Shown piece after piece: positions 1-5,788 of a stretch of DNA of 12,936 nt. Source of the stretch: Clostridium sp. UBA6640 (GTDB lineage Bacteria > Bacillota > Clostridia > Clostridiales > Clostridiaceae); contig NZ_DKLM01000066.1 in assembly GCF_002455975.1 (NCBI RefSeq), positions 15,360 through 28,295 on the forward strand, written 5' to 3'. The position numbers were made by a program, and so were the translations under genes. The notes beneath the pieces are model-generated. The model made no database searches. It saw only the letters and a program-made list of their open reading frames with translations, and was not told the DNA's origin. Positions within the stretch are counted from its first letter, which is position 1; each line of letters begins with the position of its first letter.

Positions 1-40
1 ATTATTTTATCTAAAAATAATTCCCACATTAATTGTGCAT
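1..40. repeat. Diverged copy of the dispersed intergenic repeat
   Basis: Bases 1-40 align without gaps to 2477-2516, with 33 of 40 identical by my hand count. The shared part covers the AT-rich stretch and the segment ending in a GTGCAT block. Similarity fades after base 40, so only the edge of a copy is seen and the rest may lie outside the window. It shows that the intergenic element near 2.5 kb is dispersed rather than unique. Confidence 0.5.
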
Positions 41-60
41 TATTCTAAGTTCTGTATTAA

Positions 61-102
61 TAAAAAAAGCTATGAAATATTTATTATTTAACATTTCATA
101 GC
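61..102 (-). terminator. Rho-independent terminator of the YcxB-like gene
   Basis: A perfect 10-bp stem (69-78 with 93-102, GCTATGAAAT arms) encloses a 14-nt loop. On the minus strand it is followed at once by seven U residues (A run 62-68 on the plus strand). It lies 7 nt past the stop codon of the gene ending at 110. Confidence 0.85.
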
Positions 103-109
103 CTAAAAT

Positions 110-658
110 TTACTTAATTTTTATTTTTTCTGCTGTAAGTTTTCTTTTCATTATATCTTTTAAAATAGTTATATCATCATTACTATTAAAAGCTCTTTTA
201 GGAATTATCATAGATTTGATATCTCCTAAATAGATAAATATACTGTTTTTTGATTCTGTTACTTTAAAAATGTTATCCCAACCTATATTGTTATTACTTG
301 ATTTGCTAATTAATAAAATCCCATCATCATTTATAATATAATTTTGTTCTTCCTGTAAACGTCTTTGACTTTTAAAAACCTTTTTTGAATGAAAAGCAAT
401 TAGAAAATAAAAAGCTAATAAAATTAGGCTGACAAGCAAAATCCCTGTAGGCATTGCAATAATAAATATTTTCTTTAATAATTGAGCATCCATACCATTA
501 GAAAATATTTTGAAAAGCATTGTAGCTATAAATAAAACAAAATATAAAATAGCAGCTCCATAAAAATGTTTTTTACTATGATGAATATTAAAATCTTTAT
601 AATCTTTAAATTCAAGCTTAAAATTAGCTTTTACTTCATTTTTCTTCAAGTTATCCAT
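110..658 (-). CDS. YcxB-like two-helix membrane protein
   Basis: A 182-residue protein of unknown function. A polar N-terminus is followed by two hydrophobic segments at about 33-52 and 62-90, then a basic stretch (KKVFKSQRR, about 92-100) and a soluble C-terminal domain. That domain (about 106-170, with the INDDGILL, IGWDNI and IIPKRAF blocks) resembles the YcxB-like C-terminal domain of small bacillus and clostridial membrane proteins. By the positive-inside rule the domain is probably cytoplasmic. The ATG at 656-658 is preceded by a strong GGAGGAG site (661-670). It has its own promoter and terminator, so it is probably monocistronic. The family has no established biochemical role and I infer none. 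Confidence 0.8.
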   Translation of the reverse strand: MDNLKKNEVKANFKLEFKDYKDFNIHHSKKHFYGAAILYFVLFIATMLFKIFSNGMDAQLLKKIFIIAMPTGILLVSLILLAFYFLIAFHSKKVFKSQRRLQEEQNYIINDDGILLISKSSNNNIGWDNIFKVTESKNSIFIYLGDIKSMIIPKRAFNSNDDITILKDIMKRKLTAEKIKIK

Positions 659-690
659 AACTCTCCTCCATATTTTAATCTTATGCTTTT

Positions 691-720
691 ATAATACATT
701 AAGGAATAATTGATTGTAAA
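691..720 (-). promoter_or_regulatory. Sigma-A-type promoter of the YcxB-like gene
   Basis: On the minus strand, TTTACA (715-720) and TATTAT (691-696) are separated by 18 nt. Transcription would start near 683, giving a leader of roughly 25 nt before the ATG. Confidence 0.55.
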
Positions 721-800
721 CCTTAATTATAGATCATAAATATTTATTATTAGAAATTATGTTTATTTTATGGAAAATTTAATAAATATATGTAATACTA

Positions 801-838
801 AAAAATTCTCTACAAGATCTTTCAAAACCTGTAGAGAA
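801..838 (-). terminator. Rho-independent terminator of the M42 peptidase gene
   Basis: A perfect 9-bp stem (806-814 with 830-838) is followed on the minus strand by five U residues (A run 801-805) and begins 16 nt past the stop codon. It separates the peptidase gene from the YcxB-like gene. Confidence 0.85.
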
Positions 839-853
839 CCTTTTAATATTATT

Positions 854-1855
854 TTATTCTTCGAAGTTAAACTCCCTATCTACATATTTAGCTAACAATT
901 CAATAGATGCCTCTATGTCCTTCATATTTACAAAGGCATTTGGCCCATGGACATATCTCATTGGTGCAGATATTCCAGTACACCTTACTCCAAAATTTGA
1001 TCTATTTATAGCTCCTACATCGGTACCTCCAGCATAAATAACATCTCGTTGATATTTTATATCATTTTCCTCACAACATTTAATCATTTCTTCAACTAAA
1101 TATTCATCACAAATTACGCTGCCATCAGATATTTTTACAGCAGTTCCAGCACCTAAAGCATTACTTCCTACTCCACTATTAGGATAATCATTAGCAATAG
1201 TACCATCTAAGGCTATACCTATATCTGGATTTATCCTATTTGCTGCTACAGTAGCACCTCTTAGACCAAGTTCTTCTTGAGTAGAAAATACACAGTATAT
1301 ATCATTATACGGCTTTTCTATTTTTTTAAGAGCTTCCGCTAATATATAACAGCCTACTCTATTATCTAATGCTTTTGCACATACATTATCATTTTTAAGC
1401 TCTACAAATTCCCCAATATATGCTGCTACATCTCCAATTTTAATATATTTTGATGCTTCCTCTTTAGATTGTGCCCCAATATCTATATATAACTTTGTTA
1501 TATCTTTTTTAACACTTTCAATCTCACAGGAGTTAGAAATAACTCCTATCGTTCCATTTCTAAACTTAACTCTACTCATTATAGTAGGTATTATAAAAAT
1601 TCCACCTAAAGCTCTAACTATTATAGTACCTTTATCCTCAATCTTCATTACTTGGAACCCAATTTCATCCATATGAGCAGAAGCCATTATTTTTTTCTTA
1701 TTCTCTCCATATCCTTTTTTGACCACAATTAAGTTTCCTAGTGGATCAGTAATAATATCATCAGCATAATTCTTAATTTCTTCTTTTATAACCCCTCTAA
1801 TTTCTTTTTCGTATCCACTTACACCAAAAGCTTCCGTTAATTTTTTTAGAAACAT
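854..1855 (-). CDS. M42 family metallo-aminopeptidase (glutamyl aminopeptidase / YsdC-like)
   Basis: A 333-residue cytoplasmic di-metal aminopeptidase of the M42 family (PepA, FrvX, YsdC and TET peptidases), which trims N-terminal residues from peptides as oligomeric shells. The expected ligands and catalytic residues are visible: H61 and D63 in AHMDE, the bridging Asp D164 in ALDNRVG, the catalytic and metal Glu pair E194-E195 in QEELGLRG, D217 in ALDGT, and H303 near the C-terminus. Length and the opening LTEAFGVSGYE are typical. The last His sits in YVHGPNAF instead of the more common HSPVE-like block. The ATG at 1853-1855 is preceded by a run of six G residues (1864-1869). Substrate preference within M42 cannot be read from the sequence, so I give no symbol. 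The gene stands alone, with its own terminator. Confidence 0.88.
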   Translation of the reverse strand: MFLKKLTEAFGVSGYEKEIRGVIKEEIKNYADDIITDPLGNLIVVKKGYGENKKKIMASAHMDEIGFQVMKIEDKGTIIVRALGGIFIIPTIMSRVKFRNGTIGVISNSCEIESVKKDITKLYIDIGAQSKEEASKYIKIGDVAAYIGEFVELKNDNVCAKALDNRVGCYILAEALKKIEKPYNDIYCVFSTQEELGLRGATVAANRINPDIGIALDGTIANDYPNSGVGSNALGAGTAVKISDGSVICDEYLVEEMIKCCEENDIKYQRDVIYAGGTDVGAINRSNFGVRCTGISAPMRYVHGPNAFVNMKDIEASIELLAKYVDREFNFEE

Positions 1856-2017
1856 ATATTTATCCCCCCAATTAAAATCTATTTATAAAGTAATTTCTAC
1901 AATACTTATTAAACTCCTTTTTATTCCACTGAAATAAAACTCATGTTTAATTATTTATATGAATTTTATAATAAAATATATTTAAATTTTAAAAATTTAT
2001 TACAAATTAAAATATTA

Positions 2018-2046
2018 TTGTAATACTTTAATATACATTATATATA
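2018..2046 (+). promoter_or_regulatory. Candidate promoter upstream of the structured intergenic segment
   Basis: TTGTAA (2018-2023) and TATATA (2041-2046) are spaced by 17 nt on the plus strand. A transcript would start near 2053, about 20 nt before the closing stem of the foldable segment at 2074-2208. Such matches are common in AT-rich DNA, so the position is the main support. Confidence 0.35.
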
Positions 2047-2052
2047 GATGTA

Positions 2053-2213
2053 CCACTTTTAAATTTGATCTATCCCTGAGAATAATTAACATTTATTCCA
2101 TAGCGACGAACACTGTTTGCCTCTATAATAAAACACTAGCAAATGTAGTGTCTCCACAGTGTTAGTTAAATTTATTAGTATCGTTCCGAGTTATACTGCA
2201 CCTCAGGGGAACT
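2053..2213 (+). ncRNA. Candidate structured RNA (novel or unrecognised)
   Basis: The segment is more GC-rich than its surroundings and can fold. A closing stem pairs CCCTGAG (2074-2080) with CTCAGGG (2202-2208). Inside it, AACACTGT (2109-2116) pairs with ACAGTGTT (2156-2163). Inside that, ACACTA (2133-2138) pairs with TAGTGT (2146-2151), leaving a loop that contains GCAAA (2139-2143). That loop is complementary to TTTGC (2116-2120), which would form a pseudoknot. It does not show the conserved cores of the riboswitches I know (c-di-GMP, SAM, FMN, purine, lysine, T-box and others). Strand is chosen from the promoter-like sequence upstream. It could be a stand-alone RNA, a leader of the TPR gene, or part of a mobile element. 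Confidence 0.35.
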
Positions 2214-2432
2214 CATGTACAATTGAGAATTAACGATTGACAATGGAGAATTATGGAGAATTATTGATACTTCTCTTTTATAAGAGAAGTTCTAAATTTA
2301 TTTCTTTTTAAAGTGACGCAGTCACTTTTATTCAAAAATCTATTTAAAGAAATTGATTTATAAAAATTAATCTCCACCACAATTGTCAATTCTCCATTTT
2401 CAATTCTCAATTGATTAAGTTCCCCATAGGTG
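2199..2432. repeat. Inverted-repeat-bounded miniature element (MITE-like), nested
   Basis: Outer arms at 2199-2213 and 2418-2432 are inverted copies (CACCTCAGGGGAACT against CACCTATGGGGAACT, 13 of 15). Inner arms at 2220-2231 and 2402-2413 are a perfect 12-bp inverted repeat (CAATTGAGAATT). A further 11 of 12 match pairs 2241-2252 with 2388-2399. The interior holds two perfect hairpins: 2269-2277 with 2282-2290, and 2310-2317 with 2321-2328. No transposase or other ORF fits inside. The two sets of arms suggest one element inserted in the loop of another, or a long decayed palindrome. Confidence 0.55.
2310..2374. repeat. Repeat module, copy 1 (hairpin plus conserved AT-rich tail)
   Basis: An 8-bp hairpin with loop GCA (2310-2328) is followed by a conserved block (2334-2354, AAAAATCTATTTAAAGAAATT) and an AT stretch ending in CTCC. 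The same order occurs in the second module at 2436-2504, with an unrelated hairpin sequence. Confidence 0.5.
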
Positions 2433-2435
2433 GAA

Positions 2436-2504
2436 AACTAGCAATTGTATTGCTAGTTAAAAAATCTATTAAAGAAATTATTTTGATTAAAAATAATTTC
2501 CTCC
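2436..2504. repeat. Repeat module, copy 2 (hairpin plus conserved AT-rich tail)
   Basis: A perfect 10-bp hairpin with loop TGT (2436-2445 with 2449-2458, AACTAGCAAT arms) is followed by a block at 2460-2479 that matches 2334-2354 apart from one missing T, then an AT stretch ending in CTCC. Bases 2477-2516 are also the part matched by window bases 1-40. Confidence 0.5.
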
Positions 2505-2508
2505 TTAA

Positions 2509-2570
2509 CTGTGCATTGTGAATTGTGCACTGTGCACTAATATAAATTGTGCACTAATATAAGTTGTGAA
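2509..2570. repeat. Short tandem array of TGTGCAC / TGTGAATT units
   Basis: Variants of TGTGCAC, TGTGCAT and TGTGAATT follow one another. The clearest part is a perfect 15-nt direct repeat (TGTGCACTAATATAA) at 2531-2545 and 2548-2562, period 17. It forms the right-hand tail of the modular repeat and ends just before the promoter-like sequence of the TPR gene. There are no spacers of CRISPR type. Confidence 0.6.
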
Positions 2571-2598
2571 TTAACATATCAAAATAAATATTTATTAT
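2571..2598 (+). promoter_or_regulatory. Candidate promoter of the TPR gene
   Basis: TTAACA (2571-2576) and TATTAT (2593-2598) are spaced by 16 nt. The -35-like hexamer sits at the very end of the repeat tail, so the element may have supplied half of the promoter. The predicted start near 2605 leaves only a very short leader before the ribosome binding site. Confidence 0.35.
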
Positions 2599-2606
2599 TA
2601 AATCAT

Positions 2607-2615
2607 AGAGAGGGG
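2607..2615 (+). promoter_or_regulatory. Ribosome binding site that fixes the TPR gene start
   Basis: AGAGAGGGG ends 6 nt before the ATG at 2622. The frame stays open upstream to an ATG at 2547, but that start lies inside the tandem repeat and has no purine-rich site. The 2622 start is therefore preferred. Confidence 0.75.
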
Positions 2616-2621
2616 ATTAAC

Positions 2622-3104
2622 ATGAATAGAGATTTGGATTTAGCAATTAACTTAAGAAAAAGTGGTAAACTAAGAGAATCTAATGAACTGTTGGTTGAGC
2701 TAGCAAACGCACATCCTGAAGATGCTATGATAAATTATCATTGTGCCTGTGGATTAGATGCTTTAGGTTTAGACGTACATGCTATACATTATTACGAAAA
2801 TGCGATATATGGTGAGCTGCCTAGGAATGATTTACAGGAAGCAATAATAAATTTAGGAAATAATTATAGAGCTTTAGGTAGATACGTTAAAGCAAGACAA
2901 GTATTTGAATATGGATTAAATATATTTCCTAAAAATAATGCAATTAAAGTATTTTATGCAATGACATTATACAACTTAAAAGAGCATGAAAAATCCATAG
3001 AAATCTTATTAAAAGTTTTAGCTAAAACTTCAAATGATGAAAATATAATGAGATACAAAAAAGTATTACAATTTTATTCTGACAAACTAGATATGAGATG
3101 GTAA
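2622..3104 (+). CDS. Tetratricopeptide repeat protein (TPR_5-like)
   Basis: A 160-residue, all-helical, cytoplasmic protein without signal peptide or membrane segment. It begins MNRDLDLAINLRKSGK and contains about four TPR-like helix pairs. The clearest are around LRKSGKLRESNELLVELANAHPE, NLGNNYRALGRYVKARQVFE and MTLYNLKEHEKSIEILLK (roughly residues 12-34, 80-100 and 115-135). Overall order and length resemble the tetratricopeptide group 5 domain of Bacillota proteins, whose role is protein-protein contact; no partner can be named. The longer reading frame from 2547 would add 25 residues coded by repeat DNA and is rejected. The gene is convergent with the M24 peptidase gene and shares its terminator. 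Its upstream region is the structured repeat, so its expression could depend on that element (inference). Confidence 0.85.
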   Translation: MNRDLDLAINLRKSGKLRESNELLVELANAHPEDAMINYHCACGLDALGLDVHAIHYYENAIYGELPRNDLQEAIINLGNNYRALGRYVKARQVFEYGLNIFPKNNAIKVFYAMTLYNLKEHEKSIEILLKVLAKTSNDENIMRYKKVLQFYSDKLDMRW

Positions 3105-3195
3105 TTTACTTAAATTTTATATAAAACTTACTCTCAAAAGCTCTAAAGACTTCAACGATGGAGTTTTGCTCATAATTCTTTATTAGACATCCTAA

Positions 3196-3228
3196 TTTTA
3201 CAATAATACTTCATGGCTAATTGTAAAA
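3196..3228. repeat. Inverted repeat next to the shared terminator
   Basis: TTTTACAAT (3196-3204) and ATTGTAAAA (3220-3228) form a 9-bp stem with a 15-nt loop. Its right arm overlaps the A run that forms the U tract of the minus-strand terminator, so it could compete with or reinforce termination of the TPR transcript. Confidence 0.35.
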
Positions 3229-3264
3229 AAATTATGGAGATATTTCTATCTCCATAATCTTTTT
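3225..3264. terminator. Bidirectional rho-independent terminator between convergent genes
   Basis: A perfect 12-bp stem (3231-3242 with 3247-3258) has a TTTC tetraloop. On the plus strand it is followed by CTTTTT, ending the TPR transcript. On the minus strand it is followed by six U residues (A run 3225-3230), ending the M24 peptidase transcript just past its stop codon. Confidence 0.9.
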
Positions 3265-4342
3265 ATCCAATAACTTTTAATTCTTTATCATATTTATTTA
3301 AAACTTCACAACCATCCTCTGTTACTAATACCAAGTCTTCTATCCTTACCCCAAATTCTCCTGTTAAATATATCCCCGGTTCAATAGAAAATATCATTCC
3401 CGGTTTTACTACATCCGTATTTATTGAAGATACATCACCAAAATCATGAACTTCTATGCCTATAGAATGTCCTGTTCTATGGGTGAAATATTTGCCATAG
3501 CCAGCTTTCTCTATGTGATCTCTTGCCGCTGCATCTATATCACAAAATCTTACTCCCGGCTTAACTACTTCTATAGCCTTTTTATTTGCTTCTAGAACAA
3601 TATTATAAACCTCTTTTGCTTTATCGGATACAGACTTATAAAAAACTGTTCTTGTCATATCTGAGCAATAAGAATTTTTTAAACATCCTATATCTATAAT
3701 TATGCTATCTCCTTCTTTTACCATAGAACCATCTACTTCATGATGGGGATCTGCTCCATTAGCTCCGTAAGCAACTATAGGACTAAATGAATAACCATCA
3801 GCTCCCATACCTTCATAAATATCTAAAAGCATCTGAGCCATTTTCTTCTCACTATATTTCTCTTTAGATAATAGGCCTATGATTTTTTCCATTGCCATAT
3901 CATTTGTTTTTGAAGCATCTCTCATTAAGTCTTTTTCTTCTTCATCTTTGAACATTCTTACAGTATCAAGGACAGGAGAGCCATTAATAAATTTGCATCC
4001 TTCAGTAAATTCCATAAGTCTTAATAAAAATCTTGACGGCCAATTTTTATCAATTCCTATTACCTTTGAGTTATCAACATATTTAGAAATTATCTCCACA
4101 CCATCCTGTGAATCATTAAACCATATTTTTTCAATTCCTAAGTCCTCATAAACTGGAAATAATTCGTTTAAAAACAGTTTATGATTTCCTTCTATATTTA
4201 AATAAAGTGCAAGCAGTCTTTCACCTGGACTAATCCACTTGCCTGTTAAATAAAATATGGATGGTGGATCACATACTATGATTTGTGGTATATTTTGCTC
4301 TTTCATCACTTTTAGAACTTTATTAAGTCTTTCTATCTTCAT
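3263..4342 (-). CDS. M24 family Xaa-Pro-type peptidase (PepQ/PepP-like)
   Basis: A 359-residue cytoplasmic metallopeptidase with a creatinase-like N-terminal domain (about 1-128, including the SIFYLTGKW block) and a pita-bread M24 catalytic domain (about 135-355). All five metal ligands are present: D217 in IIIDIG, D228 in SDMTRT, H292 in HRTGHSIG, E321 in SIEPGIY and E335 in VRIEDLV. Catalytic-site His residues are seen at 200-201 (DPHHEVDG) and 299. This is the pattern of Xaa-Pro aminopeptidases and dipeptidases, which cleave bonds before proline; the sequence does not separate the two. Length is normal. The ATG at 4340-4342 is supported by the family-typical opening MKIERLNKVL, but no Shine-Dalgarno lies within the 15 nt before it, which is unusual here (see the leader entry). 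Confidence 0.9.
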   Translation of the reverse strand: MKIERLNKVLKVMKEQNIPQIIVCDPPSIFYLTGKWISPGERLLALYLNIEGNHKLFLNELFPVYEDLGIEKIWFNDSQDGVEIISKYVDNSKVIGIDKNWPSRFLLRLMEFTEGCKFINGSPVLDTVRMFKDEEEKDLMRDASKTNDMAMEKIIGLLSKEKYSEKKMAQMLLDIYEGMGADGYSFSPIVAYGANGADPHHEVDGSMVKEGDSIIIDIGCLKNSYCSDMTRTVFYKSVSDKAKEVYNIVLEANKKAIEVVKPGVRFCDIDAAARDHIEKAGYGKYFTHRTGHSIGIEVHDFGDVSSINTDVVKPGMIFSIEPGIYLTGEFGVRIEDLVLVTEDGCEVLNKYDKELKVIG

Positions 4343-4357
4343 ATTATATAAACCGTC

Positions 4358-4425
4358 GTTGCCAAAATTCTATAAAATCATCTAAGTTTTTATTTTAGTG
4401 ATTATGGTACTTTAGTTTTGGCAAC
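4358..4425 (-). promoter_or_regulatory. Long inverted repeat in the M24 peptidase leader
   Basis: A perfect 10-bp inverted repeat (GTTGCCAAAA 4358-4367, TTTTGGCAAC 4416-4425) closes a 68-nt hairpin. An inner stem pairs AATCA-CTAA (4375-4379 and 4381-4384, one bulged T) with TTAG-TGATT (4395-4403). No U tract follows on the minus strand, so it is not a terminator. A purine run AAGGAAAGGGGG (4425-4436) lies on the 5' side and the peptidase ATG lies 15 nt past the 3' side. Folding would bring the two to roughly a working distance. Control of translation is inferred. Confidence 0.45.
4395..4424 (-). CDS. Possible 9-codon leader ORF (TTG start)
   Basis: A TTG at 4422-4424, preceded by AAGGAAAGGGGG, opens a reading frame of nine codons (MPKLKYHNH) and a TAA at 4395-4397. 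It lies wholly inside the leader hairpin of the M24 peptidase gene. Translating it would melt the 5' arm of that hairpin. The start codon is weak and the ORF tiny, so it may be coincidental. Confidence 0.2.
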   Translation of the reverse strand: MPKLKYHNH

Positions 4426-4454
4426 CCCCTTTCCTTAAGTATTTATATACTTTC

Positions 4455-4463
4455 ATTATAACA
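4455..4463 (-). promoter_or_regulatory. Extended -10 promoter of the M24 peptidase gene
   Basis: The minus strand reads TGTTATAAT, an exact TGnTATAAT extended -10 (hexamer 4455-4460). No good -35 lies 17 nt upstream, where the permease stop codon sits. Transcription would start near 4448, giving a leader of about 105 nt that contains the inverted repeat. No terminator is visible after the permease, so read-through from the ABC operon is also possible. Confidence 0.5.
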
Positions 4464-4477
4464 TATGAAGTTTGTTT

Positions 4478-5788
4478 TTATTCTGTCTTAATAGCCTCTA
4501 AAGCACTAAGTTTCATAGCTCTTCTTGCAGGATAGAATCCTGATATAAGTCCTACCAAAGTACTAAAAATTAGTGCCGATGCTACAAGCCATAATGGAAT
4601 TATTGAAAGCTTAGCGCCCGGTCCCATATCTCCAAATATATTTAGGCTTGCACCCACTATATTTAGTATTAAGGATAATAGATAGCTTAATCCTATTCCT
4701 AAGATTCCTCCAGATAATCCTATCATACCTGCTTCAAATAAAAATATTCTTCTTATATCTTTTAATTGAGCTCCTATAACCTTCATTACACCTATTTCCC
4801 TAGTTCTTTCGTATATTGACATTATCATAGTGTTAGCTATTCCAATAGCAGCCACCAGTAGTGATATTGCTCCTATTCCTCCTAATATAGCTTGCATTAT
4901 ACTCATAGTACTCTTTACCTGCTCAAGAATGTCATTAAGACTGAAAGCACCATATCCCATATCTTTAATTTGTTTTTGGATATCTGGAATTTTATTTATA
5001 TCATCAACTTTAACTAAAATTTCTCCATATTTATTTTTACTTTTAGTCTTATTTTTATTGACAGTATCTAATTTATCCTGCTCTTTTTGAAGCTTTTTAA
5101 CATACTCTAAACTAGTAAACATATACCTATCTTTTTCAAAGTCACCGCCCTTTAAAATTCCTACTGTACTAAGCTTTATAGGTTTTTTCATTTTTTTAGG
5201 CTTTCCATCTGAATCATAAATATTAAATTCCATGGTTATCTGATCTTTCATCGGATTTATTTCTGGCGGCATTCCATATCCTGAACTTTTTTCATCAAAA
5301 AAGTAGTTTTTTATTTCTGCCCCCCAAACAAGTTGATTACTATCTCCAGTCTTTAAAATTCTTCCTTCTTCAACATTAAATTCAAAGGCTTCCATTGCTT
5401 TAGTATCCATACCTCTTATAGTTACATAAGCGTTATATCTGCCTTTAGCTAATTTCATCTGTAAATCCATTACTCCTGTTGCTAGTTCTACTCCTTCGAT
5501 TTTTGATATATTTGATATACCTTCATCATTTAAGTAAACCTTTTTCTTATTAGCCATTAAATTGCCACCTGGGCCATTTCCGCCAAAATCCTCATATACC
5601 GTAATAGTATTAAGGCTACCCATTTGGCTTATTTGATTTTTATAGCTCTCAGTCATTCCAAAACCTAAAGATAGCATTGTGATAATAGAGCTTGTACCTA
5701 TAATTACCCCTAGTATAGTAAGAAATGTTCTAAGTTTCCTTCGCCATAAATTTTTAAGCCCCATTTTGACGATATCTAAACTATTCAT
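4478..5788 (-). CDS. ABC transporter permease, MacB/FtsX type
   Basis: A 436-residue inner-membrane subunit with the MacB topology. Helix 1 is at about 21-43. A large extracytoplasmic domain (about 45-295, MacB_PCD-like) follows, then an FtsX-type core with helices at about 297-324, 351-382 and 396-418. The cytoplasmic coupling motif YERTREIGVMKVIGA (326-340) and the ending YPARRAMKLSALEAIKTE are characteristic of this family. MacB-type (type VII) exporters do not move substrate through the membrane; they transmit ATPase motion to partners outside it. The first 8 nt overlap the upstream gene (ATGAATAG), so translation is probably coupled. The extracytoplasmic domain has a lysine-rich insertion near 232-255. 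Substrate is unknown; its partners are the two genes upstream. Confidence 0.92.
   Translation of the reverse strand: MNSLDIVKMGLKNLWRRKLRTFLTILGVIIGTSSIITMLSLGFGMTESYKNQISQMGSLNTITVYEDFGGNGPGGNLMANKKKVYLNDEGISNISKIEGVELATGVMDLQMKLAKGRYNAYVTIRGMDTKAMEAFEFNVEEGRILKTGDSNQLVWGAEIKNYFFDEKSSGYGMPPEINPMKDQITMEFNIYDSDGKPKKMKKPIKLSTVGILKGGDFEKDRYMFTSLEYVKKLQKEQDKLDTVNKNKTKSKNKYGEILVKVDDINKIPDIQKQIKDMGYGAFSLNDILEQVKSTMSIMQAILGGIGAISLLVAAIGIANTMIMSIYERTREIGVMKVIGAQLKDIRRIFLFEAGMIGLSGGILGIGLSYLLSLILNIVGASLNIFGDMGPGAKLSIIPLWLVASALIFSTLVGLISGFYPARRAMKLSALEAIKTE

Noticed and set aside
2053..2213. Known riboswitch or T-box
   Set aside because: I found none of the conserved cores I know (T-box AGGGTGG, c-di-GMP, SAM, FMN, cobalamin, lysine, guanidine), so it is listed only as an unidentified candidate RNA.
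2509..2570. Possible CRISPR array
   Set aside because: The units are adjacent and degenerate, with no unique spacers and no cas genes nearby.
2547..2621. N-terminal extension of the TPR protein from an upstream ATG
   Set aside because: It is coded by tandem repeat DNA, has no ribosome binding site, and the ATG at 2622 has a good one at proper spacing.
3879..4151. 90-codon plus-strand reading frame
   Set aside because: It lies antisense inside the M24 peptidase gene, and its residues show no family.
4437..4452. Short hairpin AAGTAT-TTAT-ATACTT after the permease gene as a terminator
   Set aside because: Only 6 A/T-rich base pairs and no U tract on the minus strand.
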